From the NCBI GenBank assembly GCA_938086785.1, contig CALKCM010000001.1, forward strand, positions 32,001 through 96,000: a stretch of DNA of 64,000 nt, given 5' to 3'. Under the pieces are notes generated by a model. It was not told the origin of the DNA. It did not search any database and worked only from the letters and a program-made list of their open reading frames with translations. This document shows, piece by piece, positions 34,995 to 47,500 of this stretch (the first letter of the stretch is position 1; each line of letters opens with the position of its first letter). Origin of the DNA: an uncultured Bacteroidia bacterium. Lineage in GTDB: Bacteria > Bacteroidota > Bacteroidia > NS11-12g > UBA955. Both the position numbers and the translations under genes were made by a program.

Positions 34995-36704
34995 TTAGTC
35001 TTTTTCTATAAATGCGAAACACAGCTTTATCGTTCCGTAGTCATACCTGCCTTTAAAAGCCTCGTAAATTAACTTTGAATTTAACCGGCCATCTTTACTG
35101 TAAAACTCCTCTTTGGCTTTGGCCTTAAGCTCCTGATATTTACCTGAAATATCGCCAAAGGTTTTGGCATCTGGCTTGTAAGCAGTTATATCCACCTCCT
35201 TATACTCATCTGCTATGCGCAATACATGGCCTTGAATGGTGGTTAATGCCATGCCTCGTTCTTCTACCATTTCATCCAAGCTTTTGCCTTCCTTCATGAG
35301 AGCAATGGTTTGCTCAAAGGTGTTCATTTTTTTCTCTTTGGCCTTTAACTTGGCTTTATTTTTCTTAATTTCCTTTTTATTGGTAGTACCTCCACTAATA
35401 AGAATATGACGCTCAAATTTTCCTTGCAATTCAGCATCTTTGATTTGCTCACTTTCCAGGCTAAGTTCTGCAAACCTCAGGTCTGCTTTGGCCGCTAATG
35501 AATCTACTCTTAATGCAGTTTCGTTGAGCCCTAATAATTTTAACCCATTTAAATGCTGCAAACGAGATAACGCCACATAGCCCTGCCCCGGCTCAAAACT
35601 CTTCCCTAAATCAATCTCTGCCGCCTCTAAAGTCATCCCTTGGCTTTTATGAACGGTGATAGCCCAAGCCAATCTCAATGGAACTTGATCGAAACTCACA
35701 ATGGCTGCTCCTGTTTCATTTGTTATTGACCATTTTTCTGGCTCTGCAGTCACTTTTCTTCGATTAGACAGTTGTACTAAGGGCCATTTCATACCTGTGT
35801 CATCTGGAACAAAATCTAAAATGCGACCCAAGGAACCATTCATTACCCCAAGCTCATGATTGTTTTTTAGAAACATGACTTTAGCTCCAATTTTAAGTTT
35901 AAGATTATCCTTAACAATCAAGGACTTTTCAAAAACTTCCATTAATTTATCATTCCCTTTTTTGGTGGCTTTAAAAATGCGTGCGGTATTTTCAATTCTT
36001 GCCAGTTCTTCTTCATTGATTCTATCAACATCAGCATTATGACTATACAACTTTGTTGGCTCTATTTCATGGATATTGGAAGCAGTTCCTTTCAAAGTGG
36101 CAATGCTTTTTTCCTTCACTGCTCCTTTTCGAATCTCATTTAAAATTTCGTTCAATTCATTATCCGACTGACGATACTGCTCTGTTAAATAGCAAACCGT
36201 AGGACTTGCTTCCTGCCATGCCTGGCTCATAAAAGCAAATTTATCTCTACTTAACTCTGGGGTTCTCGTTACTGGAGGCAGCTGAAAAAAATCTCCTGCA
36301 AAAACAACTTGCATGCCACCAAAGGCTTCCCTGCTTTTTTTTAATGCTTTTAAGACCGTATTGACCATGTTTAATTGATTTCTATGCAACATGGATATTT
36401 CATCAATGATCAATATTTCAGTATTCTCGATTCCTTTCATCAAATACTTTTTGGTCTTGAGATTCTCAATATCTTTCGGGGATATGGAATCTTTAATTCC
36501 AATGCCACTCCAACTATGAATAGTGATTCCATTCATGTGTGTTGCCGCAATACCGGTAGAAGCAGTAACCGCTACAGGAACTTTATGCTCCTTTAACCAT
36601 TGAATATATGCATTTAATGTATACGTTTTACCGGCACCTGCGCTCCCTGTTAGAAATGCATTTTTTCCAGACTTTAGAATATCGAGAGCTTTATCTTGAA
36701 TCAT
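34995..36704 (-). CDS. PIF1-like superfamily 1B helicase with C-terminal helix-turn-helix domain
   Basis: The 569-residue protein has Walker A GSAGAGKT (20-27), motif Ia VTASTGIAATHMNG, Walker B ILIDEISML, motif III GDFFQLPPV, and motifs V/VI AITVHKSQGMTLE and VALSRLQHLNGL. These define a PIF1/RecD2-type 5'-3' DNA helicase. A Lys-rich linker (about 425-460) leads to a C-terminal HTH_40-like domain (MNTFEQTIALMKEGKSLDEM, residues 456-475, and onward), common in Bacteroidota members. It probably acts in replication or G-quadruplex resolution. It is divergent from the first PKD giant. Confidence 0.92.
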   Translation of the reverse strand: MIQDKALDILKSGKNAFLTGSAGAGKTYTLNAYIQWLKEHKVPVAVTASTGIAATHMNGITIHSWSGIGIKDSISPKDIENLKTKKYLMKGIENTEILIIDEISMLHRNQLNMVNTVLKALKKSREAFGGMQVVFAGDFFQLPPVTRTPELSRDKFAFMSQAWQEASPTVCYLTEQYRQSDNELNEILNEIRKGAVKEKSIATLKGTASNIHEIEPTKLYSHNADVDRINEEELARIENTARIFKATKKGNDKLMEVFEKSLIVKDNLKLKIGAKVMFLKNNHELGVMNGSLGRILDFVPDDTGMKWPLVQLSNRRKVTAEPEKWSITNETGAAIVSFDQVPLRLAWAITVHKSQGMTLEAAEIDLGKSFEPGQGYVALSRLQHLNGLKLLGLNETALRVDSLAAKADLRFAELSLESEQIKDAELQGKFERHILISGGTTNKKEIKKNKAKLKAKEKKMNTFEQTIALMKEGKSLDEMVEERGMALTTIQGHVLRIADEYKEVDITAYKPDAKTFGDISGKYQELKAKAKEEFYSKDGRLNSKLIYEAFKGRYDYGTIKLCFAFIEKD

Positions 36705-36910
36705 ATATAAATAGAAATAGAATTAGTGAGGTCAAAAATAACCCTAGAAATGGAGCTATCTATTATTTCTATGTGCTTTTTTATATAAAAATTAAATTAA
36801 ACATAACTAAATGATATTTTTTACATTGTAAAATTGGTGCAATATTTAATCATATATTTATCATAAACAATTTAAAAGTAATGATATGTGAACTTTATTT
36901 GCAAATAGAT
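36705..36910. promoter_or_regulatory. Divergent AT-rich promoter region, PIF1-like / PKD giant 1
   Basis: Very AT-rich intergenic DNA. A near-match -7 element TTTATTTG at 36894-36901 lies nine bases before the preferred ATG at 36911. No clear box was found for the helicase gene. Confidence 0.35.
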
Positions 36911-39900
36911 ATGAAAGCATACAATATCATAAAATTAAGTATACTAAAACATTTAAACTATTTAAAACACTTTTGCTTCCTTTTGTTGTTATTTACTGAA
37001 TCTATTAAAGCTCAAGACATTTATATAAAGGGAAAGTATGTTGAAATCGGCATACATCCTGCGTTTTCATTTGGCAGCAGTCAAATGCCTCCGGCAAATC
37101 TAAACTTACACACACGATCCAATTCAAACAACTTAGGCTTTGTATGTGATTACGATAAAGATGGCTGGACAACAGGCAGTCCAGCATATATGGGAGATTA
37201 CTTTACCCCAGGAGACCCTGTGGAGGGATGGGGCATTCAATGGAATGATACGATAAATAAACGTAACTTTCCAATATCCGACTATGAGCCAAGATGGGAT
37301 ATTGTAAATTCCAGATTTATTCAGACTGCACATGAATCAGAAATAGGAGCTATTTGGGAAGCCAATACAGACAATGGTAACAATCAAAAGTTATCTATAG
37401 AACATATCTTAACCTTAGATACAAACTCAACCTTCTTTACTGTGACTATAAACATAAAAAACATAGGCTTAGAGAAACTGAGTAATTTAAAATATTGGCG
37501 ATCATTGGATCCAGATAATGAGCAACCCTTAACAGGAGACTACACGACAATCAATAAGATTGTAAAACAAGTGGGCTACAATGGGAACAATGATACTGCT
37601 TTAGTAGAAGCCCGGGGGCCTGTTCATAATATACCTTTATTCTTAGGTGCAATTGACTCAAGAGCTAAAGTTTCGAGAGCATACTTTATTAATTTTAATC
37701 CGAAAGATATTTTGGACAATGCAAATGCTCCTGATACGGGATATCTTGCAGATAGATCTATTAATATCGCCTTTGAACTTGGAGACATTGATGTTGGCGA
37801 ATGCAAAATATTCACCTTCTTCTATGGTTTATCTGACCGAGATATTAATAAATTAGAAATCCCTCTTAAAAATGACTTTTCATTAAATCAGAATATTATT
37901 GCAGCGAAAGAGATCTGCGCAGATTCTCTAGTAACTTTTTATGATTTCTCCTCGGGGCCAGGAAGCCAATATATTGCTAAAAATGAATGGGATTTTGATA
38001 ATGATGGAGTGTATGATAGAACTGGTGATTCCGTAACTTGGGTATATGAATCATTTGGCCAACATTTGGTAAACAAACGAATTACCTTGTGCAACAATGC
38101 AGTTCATGATACCGCCATTTATGTAAAAATAAATCCAAGTGTAAAAGCACAATTTGATGTTTTTGATTCGACTTTTTGTCGAAATATAGATACCGTTATT
38201 TTCATAAATAAATCTACTTCGAAGGCTAGCTTGTCCAATAGATGGACGCTGGAAAATGGCTCAATACTTACCACAGATCATATTCTCCGAAGATTTAGCA
38301 TAGATTCTATATACAGTGTAAAGCTTTTTTCTTACAATGACAGTGGATGCATGGATTCCACCACCTTTTCCGATACCTCTATTGTTCACCATGTTCCGGA
38401 AGTCCGCTTTTCAATCAAAGACAGTTCAAGATGCACGAATGAACCCTTCTATTTCACCAACCTTTCGAGTATAGCCTTAGGTGGCATGATAAACACATGG
38501 GAAATTGGCTCTATTCTAGAGGAAGAAGATTCCTTTCACTTATCCAATATTATTATTGCCCAGGCAGATACCTTGAATGTTAAATTAGTTCATGAGAGCG
38601 ATTTTGGCTGCTCAGACTCTATCAGCAAAAAAATCATAATTCTACCCACCCCCAAAGCTGGCTTCACATACTCTGCCAATCGCTTGTGCTCTAAAAACAA
38701 TGCCATTGTATTTGAAGACACCTCAAAAGGGAATGACCAAATCACCCATATAGAATGGGATTGGGGGGATGGAAGCATAGATACTGGCCAGAGTATAACC
38801 AAAAGCTATGCCTCTGCAGATACTTTCTCTATATTGCATAGCGTACTTAATAGTTATGGCTGTCAAGACACCGGAAATCTCGAAATAATTATCGATAGCA
38901 TGTCCTTGGCAAACTTCAGCATCAATGATGCCAATCAATGTGAAAATGAAAATAGCTATACTTTCACCAATCTTTCGAGTGCCCATTATCATCCTTTTGA
39001 GAGCCGTTGGCTCATTGGTGACTCCGCAATAACCGATTCAACGAATATTGCTGGCTTTAATTTTACCAAAGCAGACTCCGTGATTATTGAGCTTACCATC
39101 AGCAATAGTAACGGATGCAAGGATACGATGAGTCAATTAGCCATCATTCTTCCTTCGCCAAGAGTACATTTCACCATTAATAAAGACTCGCAATGTTTTA
39201 ACAATCAAAATTTTGAATTGACGAACACGTCGACCTTAAAGTATGGAGGGGCCAAACAGGTTTGGAAATATGAGACATTTGAGGATACTGGCATGACAAC
39301 AACCTTAAAAAAATACAATTCGGATGGAGACTATGCCATACGATTAGTAGTACTTAGTGACAGCAATTGTGCTGATTCATTAGAAAGGGAAATTTTCATC
39401 AATCCGGAACCTATTTTAGGGTTTTCCATCAATGATTCGGCCCAGTGCTTGGCTGGAAACAGTTTTAGCTTTACGAATACAACTCAATTCAAAAACGACC
39501 CAGCCATTTTAAGCAGATGGACTGCGGAAGACCTCAGCAGTTTGAACGCAACAGACTGGCTTCAGAAATCGTTTACAAAGGATGATACATTTAATATAAC
39601 TCTACATATTGAGACAAGACTTGGCTGCATTGACAGCATAATAAAAGAAGTCATCCTACACCCCAATCCCCAATCAAGTTTTACCATAAACCAGGATACA
39701 CAATGCTTTGCGAGACAGTCTTTTGACTTCACAAACACTTCTGTAGTTAAAAACAATAAGCCCATGACTTATTTTTGGGATTTGGGGGATGCAAGTAACA
39801 GTGCATCAACTCATGTAAGCGCCCAACAATATTTGACAACAGGTAACTTTAGGGTGTTCTTAGAAGCTAAATCTGATTTAAATTGTATAGATACATTGAG

Positions 39901-40948
39901 TAAAGTGATTTCTGTACTTAAGACGCCTGTAGCTAGATTTGCAATAAGAGACTCTAGTCAATGTTTACATGGCAATTTGTTCTTCATGGACAACTTATCT
40001 ACTGCAGATATTGGAAATGTAACGAGTGTGTGGGACCTTCATGATGGGACTACATATACCAGTGATAGCATTGGCAACAAAAGCTTTGACCGCGATGGCA
40101 GTTATCCCATTCAACTTATTGTAGAGGACGACTATACTTGTAAAGATACCTTTGAGAATTATGTTATTGTACACCCACACCCGGTAGCCATTATACAAGC
40201 AAATAACACCTGTATTAATGAACCATTTAAAATTTCTGCTGCTTCTATTATTAAAAATACTTCTATCATTAAAACTACTTGGGATTTTGGCGATGGCACT
40301 CAGGCAAGTACGAGCAACCCAGTTAAGTATTTTAGTAGTGCAGGAGAATACAATGTGCGCCTAACAGAGGAATCTAATCAAGGATGCAAACACGATACGA
40401 GCCAAATGGTAACGGTTTGGGCCAAACCGAATGCACAGTTTAGTAGTACTAAGTTTAGGTCTACTGTCCAAGATGTTGAATATCAATATTCTGATCAATC
40501 AACGACAGATATTGATTGGTGGCTTTGGAAATTTGGTGATGGACAAACGAGTACCTTAGAAAACCCACTCATTACATATTCAGATACGGGTACGTACTTC
40601 ACACAACTTATTGTTCGAAACACTAATGGATGTATAGACTCTTCAATCGCAGGACCTGTATTAATTGCTCCCGATTTTTTCTTACATATCCCAAATACAT
40701 TCTCACCCAATGGAGATGGCAGAAATGAAACTTTTGGTCCGGTAATGTCTCCATATTTTATTAGCTACACGATGGTTATTTATAACCAATGGGGAGAAAA
40801 AATATTCGAAAATAAAGATGGAAGTTTTTGGGATGGAGTTTACATGAACAAACGAGTTCCTCAAGGAACCTATGTATTTAGCCTGTATGCGGTAGATATT
40901 TTTGGCAAAAGTCATACAAGAAAAGGATCTCTATACGTTCTACGGTAA
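36911..40948 (+). CDS. Giant PKD-repeat surface protein, short paralogue, with T9SS-type C-terminal domain
   Basis: From the ATG at 36911 the product has 1345 residues. A signal peptide ends near SIKAQ. An N-terminal domain of about 300 residues has GKYVEIGIHPAFSFGSS, CDYDKDGWTTGSP and GDYFTPGDPVEGWG. Eleven PKD-like units of about 84 residues follow, many with a GDG turn, and a C-terminal gliding-motility (CHU_C) domain with FSPNGDGRNETFGP and YNQWGEKIFENKDGSFWDG. Such ends mark type IX secretion and surface attachment, as in SprB-like adhesins. Ten of the eleven units have two cysteines at fixed places. Units 1-7 and 8-11 correspond to units 1-7 and 19-22 of the long paralogue across folB. 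Confidence 0.9.
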   Translation: MKAYNIIKLSILKHLNYLKHFCFLLLLFTESIKAQDIYIKGKYVEIGIHPAFSFGSSQMPPANLNLHTRSNSNNLGFVCDYDKDGWTTGSPAYMGDYFTPGDPVEGWGIQWNDTINKRNFPISDYEPRWDIVNSRFIQTAHESEIGAIWEANTDNGNNQKLSIEHILTLDTNSTFFTVTINIKNIGLEKLSNLKYWRSLDPDNEQPLTGDYTTINKIVKQVGYNGNNDTALVEARGPVHNIPLFLGAIDSRAKVSRAYFINFNPKDILDNANAPDTGYLADRSINIAFELGDIDVGECKIFTFFYGLSDRDINKLEIPLKNDFSLNQNIIAAKEICADSLVTFYDFSSGPGSQYIAKNEWDFDNDGVYDRTGDSVTWVYESFGQHLVNKRITLCNNAVHDTAIYVKINPSVKAQFDVFDSTFCRNIDTVIFINKSTSKASLSNRWTLENGSILTTDHILRRFSIDSIYSVKLFSYNDSGCMDSTTFSDTSIVHHVPEVRFSIKDSSRCTNEPFYFTNLSSIALGGMINTWEIGSILEEEDSFHLSNIIIAQADTLNVKLVHESDFGCSDSISKKIIILPTPKAGFTYSANRLCSKNNAIVFEDTSKGNDQITHIEWDWGDGSIDTGQSITKSYASADTFSILHSVLNSYGCQDTGNLEIIIDSMSLANFSINDANQCENENSYTFTNLSSAHYHPFESRWLIGDSAITDSTNIAGFNFTKADSVIIELTISNSNGCKDTMSQLAIILPSPRVHFTINKDSQCFNNQNFELTNTSTLKYGGAKQVWKYETFEDTGMTTTLKKYNSDGDYAIRLVVLSDSNCADSLEREIFINPEPILGFSINDSAQCLAGNSFSFTNTTQFKNDPAILSRWTAEDLSSLNATDWLQKSFTKDDTFNITLHIETRLGCIDSIIKEVILHPNPQSSFTINQDTQCFARQSFDFTNTSVVKNNKPMTYFWDLGDASNSASTHVSAQQYLTTGNFRVFLEAKSDLNCIDTLSKVISVLKTPVARFAIRDSSQCLHGNLFFMDNLSTADIGNVTSVWDLHDGTTYTSDSIGNKSFDRDGSYPIQLIVEDDYTCKDTFENYVIVHPHPVAIIQANNTCINEPFKISAASIIKNTSIIKTTWDFGDGTQASTSNPVKYFSSAGEYNVRLTEESNQGCKHDTSQMVTVWAKPNAQFSSTKFRSTVQDVEYQYSDQSTTDIDWWLWKFGDGQTSTLENPLITYSDTGTYFTQLIVRNTNGCIDSSIAGPVLIAPDFFLHIPNTFSPNGDGRNETFGPVMSPYFISYTMVIYNQWGEKIFENKDGSFWDGVYMNKRVPQGTYVFSLYAVDIFGKSHTRKGSLYVLR

Positions 40949-41028
40949 ATTGGTTGCTCTCGGCAACCCATTCATATATCTTCTTTACCTTCGCATGAGG
41001 ATTTAAAAGAACTCTTTTGGAAAAAACC

Positions 41029-41373
41029 ATGCACATAGGTCTCGAGGGTATAGTACTTAATGCCAAGACGGCTTACTTTGAATGGGAGCGAAAAATCGGC
41101 GTCCAACTTACTATTGACCTACGTATTACCCTTAATAAGATACCCCATTCTCTATCGGACTCTATCGATTACGTAAATGTACATCATATTTTAAAAGAAG
41201 AGTCTAAGATAGAATACCACTTGCTCGAAGAACTATCTCAAGTTATTATTCAAAGGATACTTGAGGAAAACCCACAAGCTAAAAGCGCATATATTAAAAT
41301 TAGAAAGCCCTTTTTGCCCCTTGCAAATTACCAAGGGAACGGATCCGTTATTGAGTACTCCGAAAGTCGGTAA
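41029..41373 (+). CDS. folB: Dihydroneopterin aldolase
   Basis: From the ATG at 41029 the product has 114 residues, the usual FolB size. It opens IGLEGIVLNAKTAYFEWERK, has a short active-site region (DSIDYVNVHHILKEES) and the catalytic-loop Glu in HLLEELSQVIIQRIL, then KIRKPFLPL. It cleaves 7,8-dihydroneopterin in folate synthesis. A TTG four codons upstream is a less likely start. A TACCTTCG element at 40987-40994 may be its promoter. It is wedged between two paralogous giant genes, so the duplication of the giant gene flanks it. Confidence 0.92.
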   Translation: MHIGLEGIVLNAKTAYFEWERKIGVQLTIDLRITLNKIPHSLSDSIDYVNVHHILKEESKIEYHLLEELSQVIIQRILEENPQAKSAYIKIRKPFLPLANYQGNGSVIEYSESR

Positions 41374-41529
41374 ATAGAAATAACTTCTCTTTTCACTACT
41401 CCAGATTTTTATTTTTTTCCAAAAAAAAATACAAGTCAACTTATGTCAATCTTTAATAACATATTTAAATAAAAATATAGCGCAACCCTTTGTATTACTG
41501 AGTTTATTTTCTTACTTTGCATTTGACTT

Positions 41530-44500
41530 ATGTTGACATTTAAGCTTACTCAAAGCATACTTAAAGCCCAAATAAATAAATGGGGCAGTATTTTATTGCT
41601 CTTAACCCTTCTTTTTAATGGAACATTGAAAGGACAAGATATATTTTTGAGAGGAAAATATGTTGAAATTGGTATTCATCAGGCCTTCTCGTTTGGAAGC
41701 AGCGTAGCTCCTCCTGCAGGTCTAAATTTGCACCATAGAACTAATAATGGCAATGGATTGGGCTTTGTTTGTGATTATGATAAAAATGGCTGGACCTCAG
41801 GAAATCCAGGTTTTATGGGAGATTATTTTACCCCAGGAAATCCTGTGGAAGGCTGGGGTGTTGAATGGAATGGTTCGATCAACAAGCGGAACTTCCCAAT
41901 AGCCTCTTCATCAGCTAGTCATGACATTTTGAACTCAAAATTTGTCCGAACTGCAAATGGGTCCAACATCGGAGTTATTTGGGAAGGGACAACTTCTAAT
42001 GGCGCTAATCAAAAAATGTTGATCCAACAAACCTTAACCTTAGACACAAATTCTACTTATTTTACGGTAACCGTAAATCTTAAAAATACGGGCACTCAAA
42101 GGCTGACAGATGTTAAATACTGGCGTTCTGTAGATCCAGATAATGAAAAAGTCTTACCCGGTTGCAACTATAAAACCAACAATAAAATTTTAAAACAAGT
42201 GGGATTTAATGGAAACACGGAAAATGCTTTGGTAGAAGCCCGGGGACCTGTACACAACGTGCCTATTTTCTTGGGCGCCATCGATTCAAGAGCCCTTGTT
42301 TCTAGAAAAAACTTCATTAATTTCAATCCCTCTGACATCATCTCTAATGCGGAGTCCCCCGGAACTGCGACTTTGGCTGATTTATCTATAAATGTTGCAT
42401 TTAGTGTTGGAGATATTGATGTGGGTGAATGTAAAATATTTACTTTTTTTTACGCCTTATCCGACAGGGATATTAATAAAGTAGATATCCCTCTAAGTAA
42501 TGATTTTTCATTCAAGAGAGATATTTTTACTACCAGAGAAATCTGCACTGATTCCCTCGTGACTTTTTACGATTTCTCTTCAGGACCAGGAAGTCAATAT
42601 ATTTCTAAAAATGAGTGGGACTTTGATGATGATGGAATATTTGATCGAACAGGTGATTCTGCTACGTGGTCCTATTCAACATTTGGAAAACATGTAGTAA
42701 ACAAAAGAATCACATTGTGTAATAATGTCGTTTTTGACACGACTATTACCGTAGATATTAAACCGAATGTTCATGCCTCATTTGATGCTCAAGACTCTAC
42801 ATTCTGTCGAAATATAGATACCGTAGATTTTAAAAACACCTCTCGCTCCGCAATCGCATTACTCCATGAGTGGAGATTAGAGGATGGCTCTAAAATAAAC
42901 ACTACGAATTTGCAACGAACATTTCCTAGTGATTCTGTTTACCGAGTAGAATTAGTCTCCTTTAATAATAAAGGATGTCGCGACTCTGTCACCTTAACTA
43001 AAAGAGCAATTGTCCATCATATTCCTGAGGCGAATTTTTCCATTAAAGACAGTTCAAGATGTAACAATGATTTCTTTAACTTCACCAATCTTTCCAGCAT
43101 TGCCAGTGGCACAATGAAAAGCACCTGGACGATAGGCGCTGTTCTTGAAGAAGAAGATTCGGTGAACTTAACGAATGTCATCATTGCTGTTTCAGATACC
43201 TTAAACGTTAAACTAGTCCAAACCAGTGGTTTTGGATGCAAGGACTCGGCGAGTAAAGTAATTATTATTCTGCCTGCTCCTGTATCAGATTTCACATTTT
43301 CTGCCAAGCGCCTATGCTCTAAAAACAATGCTTTCATATTTACAGATTCATCTACCGGAAATGATCGAATTACCCGTATGGATTGGAATTTGGGAGATGG
43401 AAGCTTAGATACTGGCCGGCTTGTAAGCAAAAGCTATTCTAGCGCAGATACATTTACGGTAAAGCACACTGTTTTTAATAATTATGGCTGTCAGAACACC
43501 TCAAGCCTTGAAGTCATTATTGATAGCATGCCAAAAGCATCTTTCAGTATAAATGATGCAAACCAATGTGAGAATGAAAATAGTTATACTTTCACGAATC
43601 TTTCAAGCACACATTATGGCACTATTGAAAGCAATTGGAAAATTGGCGACTCTCTGGTAAATAACACAAGCAATGTAGCCAACTTTAAGTTTGCCCAGGC
43701 AGACTCTGTTGCCATCGAACTGGCAATTAGCAATGTTAATGGATGTAAAGATACCGTGAGTCAAATGGCTATTATTCTTCCTTCACCAAGGGCCCGCTTC
43801 ACCATCAATAAAGATTCGCAATGCCTAAATGGCCAAAATTTCGAAGTAGAAAACACCTCTACTTTGAAATATGGAAGTGCAAGTCATGTATGGAAATACG
43901 AAACATTTGAGGAAACAAATGATAAAATAACCTTAAAAAAATACAGCACAAACGGAGATTATACCATCCGATTGGTGGTTCTAAGTGATAGCAATTGCAC
44001 GGATTCTATCGAAAAAGATATTTTCATCAATCCGGAACCTGTTTTGGGCTTTACCATTAACGATTCCTCGCAGTGCCTAGGTGGAAATATGTTTGACTTT
44101 ACAAACACAACACAATTTAAAAATGACCCCTCCATTTCAACTAAATGGACTGCCGAAGATCTGAGCAGTCATACCGGAACAGACTGGCTTAATAAGTCAT
44201 TTGCTAAGGATGACACCTTTAATGTTACCTTACTTATAGAAACCCGACTTGGATGTAATAATAGCTTAACAAGAAAGGTTATTCTAAACCCCATGCCTGT
44301 GGCCTCCACTAGCGTAAATGATACGGGCCAATGTTTAAATGAAAACTATTTTATAAACCAATCCACAAGCACCATTAAGTCCGGAGTTTTAAATCGTTAT
44401 TCATGGAATTTTGGAGATGGAACAACCCGAGCAGGAGCTACTGACAGTGTGCATCACAGATTTTTAAACCACGATACCTTTACCATACAGCATATCGTAA

Positions 44501-47500
44501 GGAGTGCTTTAAACTGCGCGGATACAACTTCTGTTGTTTACATTGTTCATCCTAGCCCGACGGCCTCATTTACTGTAGCAGATACCTTTATTTGCTTCAA
44601 CTTTCCTTATAACTTCACCAACACGAGTACTATTCCTCAAGGAGCCTTAAATTATAAGTGGGATTTAAATGATGGAACCACCTCGGATAGTGTAGATATA
44701 AAAAATAAAATCTACGGCAGATGGGGTTCATATTTCCCAAGGCTTGTTGCTACGAGCAATCTTTTATGCAGAGATACTGTATCTCTAAGAGTAGAAGTAG
44801 CGCCTAAACCAAGTGCTAGCTTTAATAGAACTACAGATAGTGCGCAGTGCCTTAAGGCTAATACTTACTCGTTTCTAAATACCTCAACTGTAGATAGTGG
44901 AACCATTGTTTCTAACAAATGGAATCTTGGAGATGGAAGTGCAATAGTTGAGAATCAGCATTTGAATGATCATAATTATGCACGGGATTCTACTTATACG
45001 ATTACCTTAATTATAGAAAGTAATCAAGGATGTATTGACACAAGTACAAAGGTGGCCAGCATATGGCCGCAAGCAGATGTATCTTTTACTACGAATGACA
45101 GTGGACAGTGCTTTAACGATCAATTATTTAACTTTACAAATCAGTCAAAAATTAGCAAGGGCACGCTCAGCTATCAATGGATATTAGGGAATGGGAATAT
45201 AGATACGACAGACAATGTGATTGGGGAGAAATACGCTATTGGGGCAAGTACCGTGCGCCTGATTAGCACTTCTAATAGAGGATGTAAGGACACCTTAGAC
45301 CGAAGAATAATTGTTCACCCAAATACTCAACCTAATTTTGATATTGACACTTTATTTGGCTGCTTTAAGAGCAATCAGTTTACCTTTGATAATAGGAGCA
45401 CTTTGGCTGATGGAACTATGGATATACGGTGGGACTTTGGGGATAGTACATTTAATATTATCGCAAATACGGTTACCAAAAAGTTTAACAGACCAGACAC
45501 TTTTACTATTGAACTGATGACGGCAACGAATATGGATTGTTTCGATTCAATCAGTAAATCGGTTGTTGTGCACCATGACCCAAAAGCTAATTTCTCTTTA
45601 AATACTGATCGATTCTGCTTTAATAACCAGCAGTTCTCTGCCTTTAATATATCGAGCATTGTATCAGGAACGGAAACTGCACGAATCCATTGGGGTGACA
45701 ATACACAGGAACCTATTGGAGACACCTTAGTTCATATCTATGCCCGGACAGATTCCTTTACAGTTAGTGTGGTAAGCACGAGTGATAATTTGTGTAAAGA
45801 CACCATGGATTTATTCGTCATTGTTGACTCTATGCCAACCGCAGACTTTGTGATATCTCAAGCAAATCAATGTTTTACTGGTAATGATTTTAGATTTACC
45901 AACACCAGTAGCAGTCATAGGGATACCTTAGCTCATAGCTGGCACTTAGGAGATGGAACCACTTCCACCCTATCAGATATCAATAGCAAAACTTATGCAA
46001 TACACGACTCCATGATCGTAAAATTAGTCGCTACCAACATTTTCAGCTGCATGGATAGTATAAGTAAACCAATCATTGTATATCCGCAACCAGAAGCAGC
46101 ATTTTCCATTTCGGATGATAGGCAATGTTTCGACCAACATACTTTTGATTTTACAAATACGAGTAAAGCTAATGTGGGTGTAAATACCACCCAATGGACC
46201 TTTAATTTCGGCTTATTAGATACCAATACAGATGTTACCAATTGGACTTGGATTACCAGCGATACTTTCGCGGTTCGCCAATTAGTAACTAATTCTAGTG
46301 GATGTATTGATTCGCTGGTTAAACAAATCATCATTGACCCTGAACCTACTGTGGCCTTCGCAATCAATGATAATCGCCAGTGTTTTGATAATAATTCGTT
46401 TACCCAAATAAATCTGAGCACAGCTAATGTTGGGACCAACACTTACCGTTGGGATATGGGAGATAAAACCTCATTAACAAGCACTGACGTGGTGAGTTAT
46501 TCTTATGGAACTTTTGATAGTTTCACAATTAAATTAATTGCTACAAACAGCGAAGGTTGCGCAGATTCTGCAAGTCAGCTAGTTATAGTAGACGAAATGC
46601 CCGAGGCTATCTTTACAATAAATGACGTTGAACAATGCCTGCGATCCAATAATTACCAATATACAAATGCGTCTACAACAGCATTTGGCAATTTGGCGAA
46701 TACGTGGACATTGGAATCCCTTGGAAGAATTAATCGCGTAAATATTGATACCAACTATGCTTCTTCTGACACCTTTTCTGTTAAGCTTATGGTGGAGACA
46801 GCAACGGGGTGTTTAGACTCCACAACTAAAGAAGTAATTGTACGTCCAATGCCTACGGCTAATTATACTATTTCTGATGTAGCGCAGTGTTTTAAGAATA
46901 ATACGGTGGACTTTACAAATACATCAAGTATAAAATATGGAATTCTGAACCATCAATGGTTCTTAGGAGATGGAGATACAAGTACTTCTGAGAATATCAC
47001 AAATAAAAACTTTGGTACAGTAGACACCTTTTTTAATAAATTAGTTTCTATTAGTGCCTTTGGTTGCGATGACACCATAATAAAAGAGGTATACATTCAT
47101 CCTAATCCTCAAGCGAATTTTACCATTAATGATAATGATCAATGCTTTTCTAAGCAGTCTTTTAATTACACCAATACCTCGGTGGTGCAGTACAACAGGC
47201 CCATGACTTTTTCATGGAATTTGGGTGATACTCGCATTAGGGCATCTACCAATGTAAATGCCTTGCAATATGCGACAGCAGGTAATTATAGGGTACTCTT
47301 AGAAGCTCGGTCTGATTTGAATTGTTTAGATACGCTAAGCAAAGCAATTATTGTACTTAGTAAACCTGTAGCTAGCTTTTCAACGAGAGACTCGAGTCAA
47401 TGTTTAATTGGTAATTCGTTCAATATGGACAATACCTCTACTGCAGATATTGGAACTGTAACAAGTGTGTGGACTCTTCAAGACGGGACAAGATTTACCA

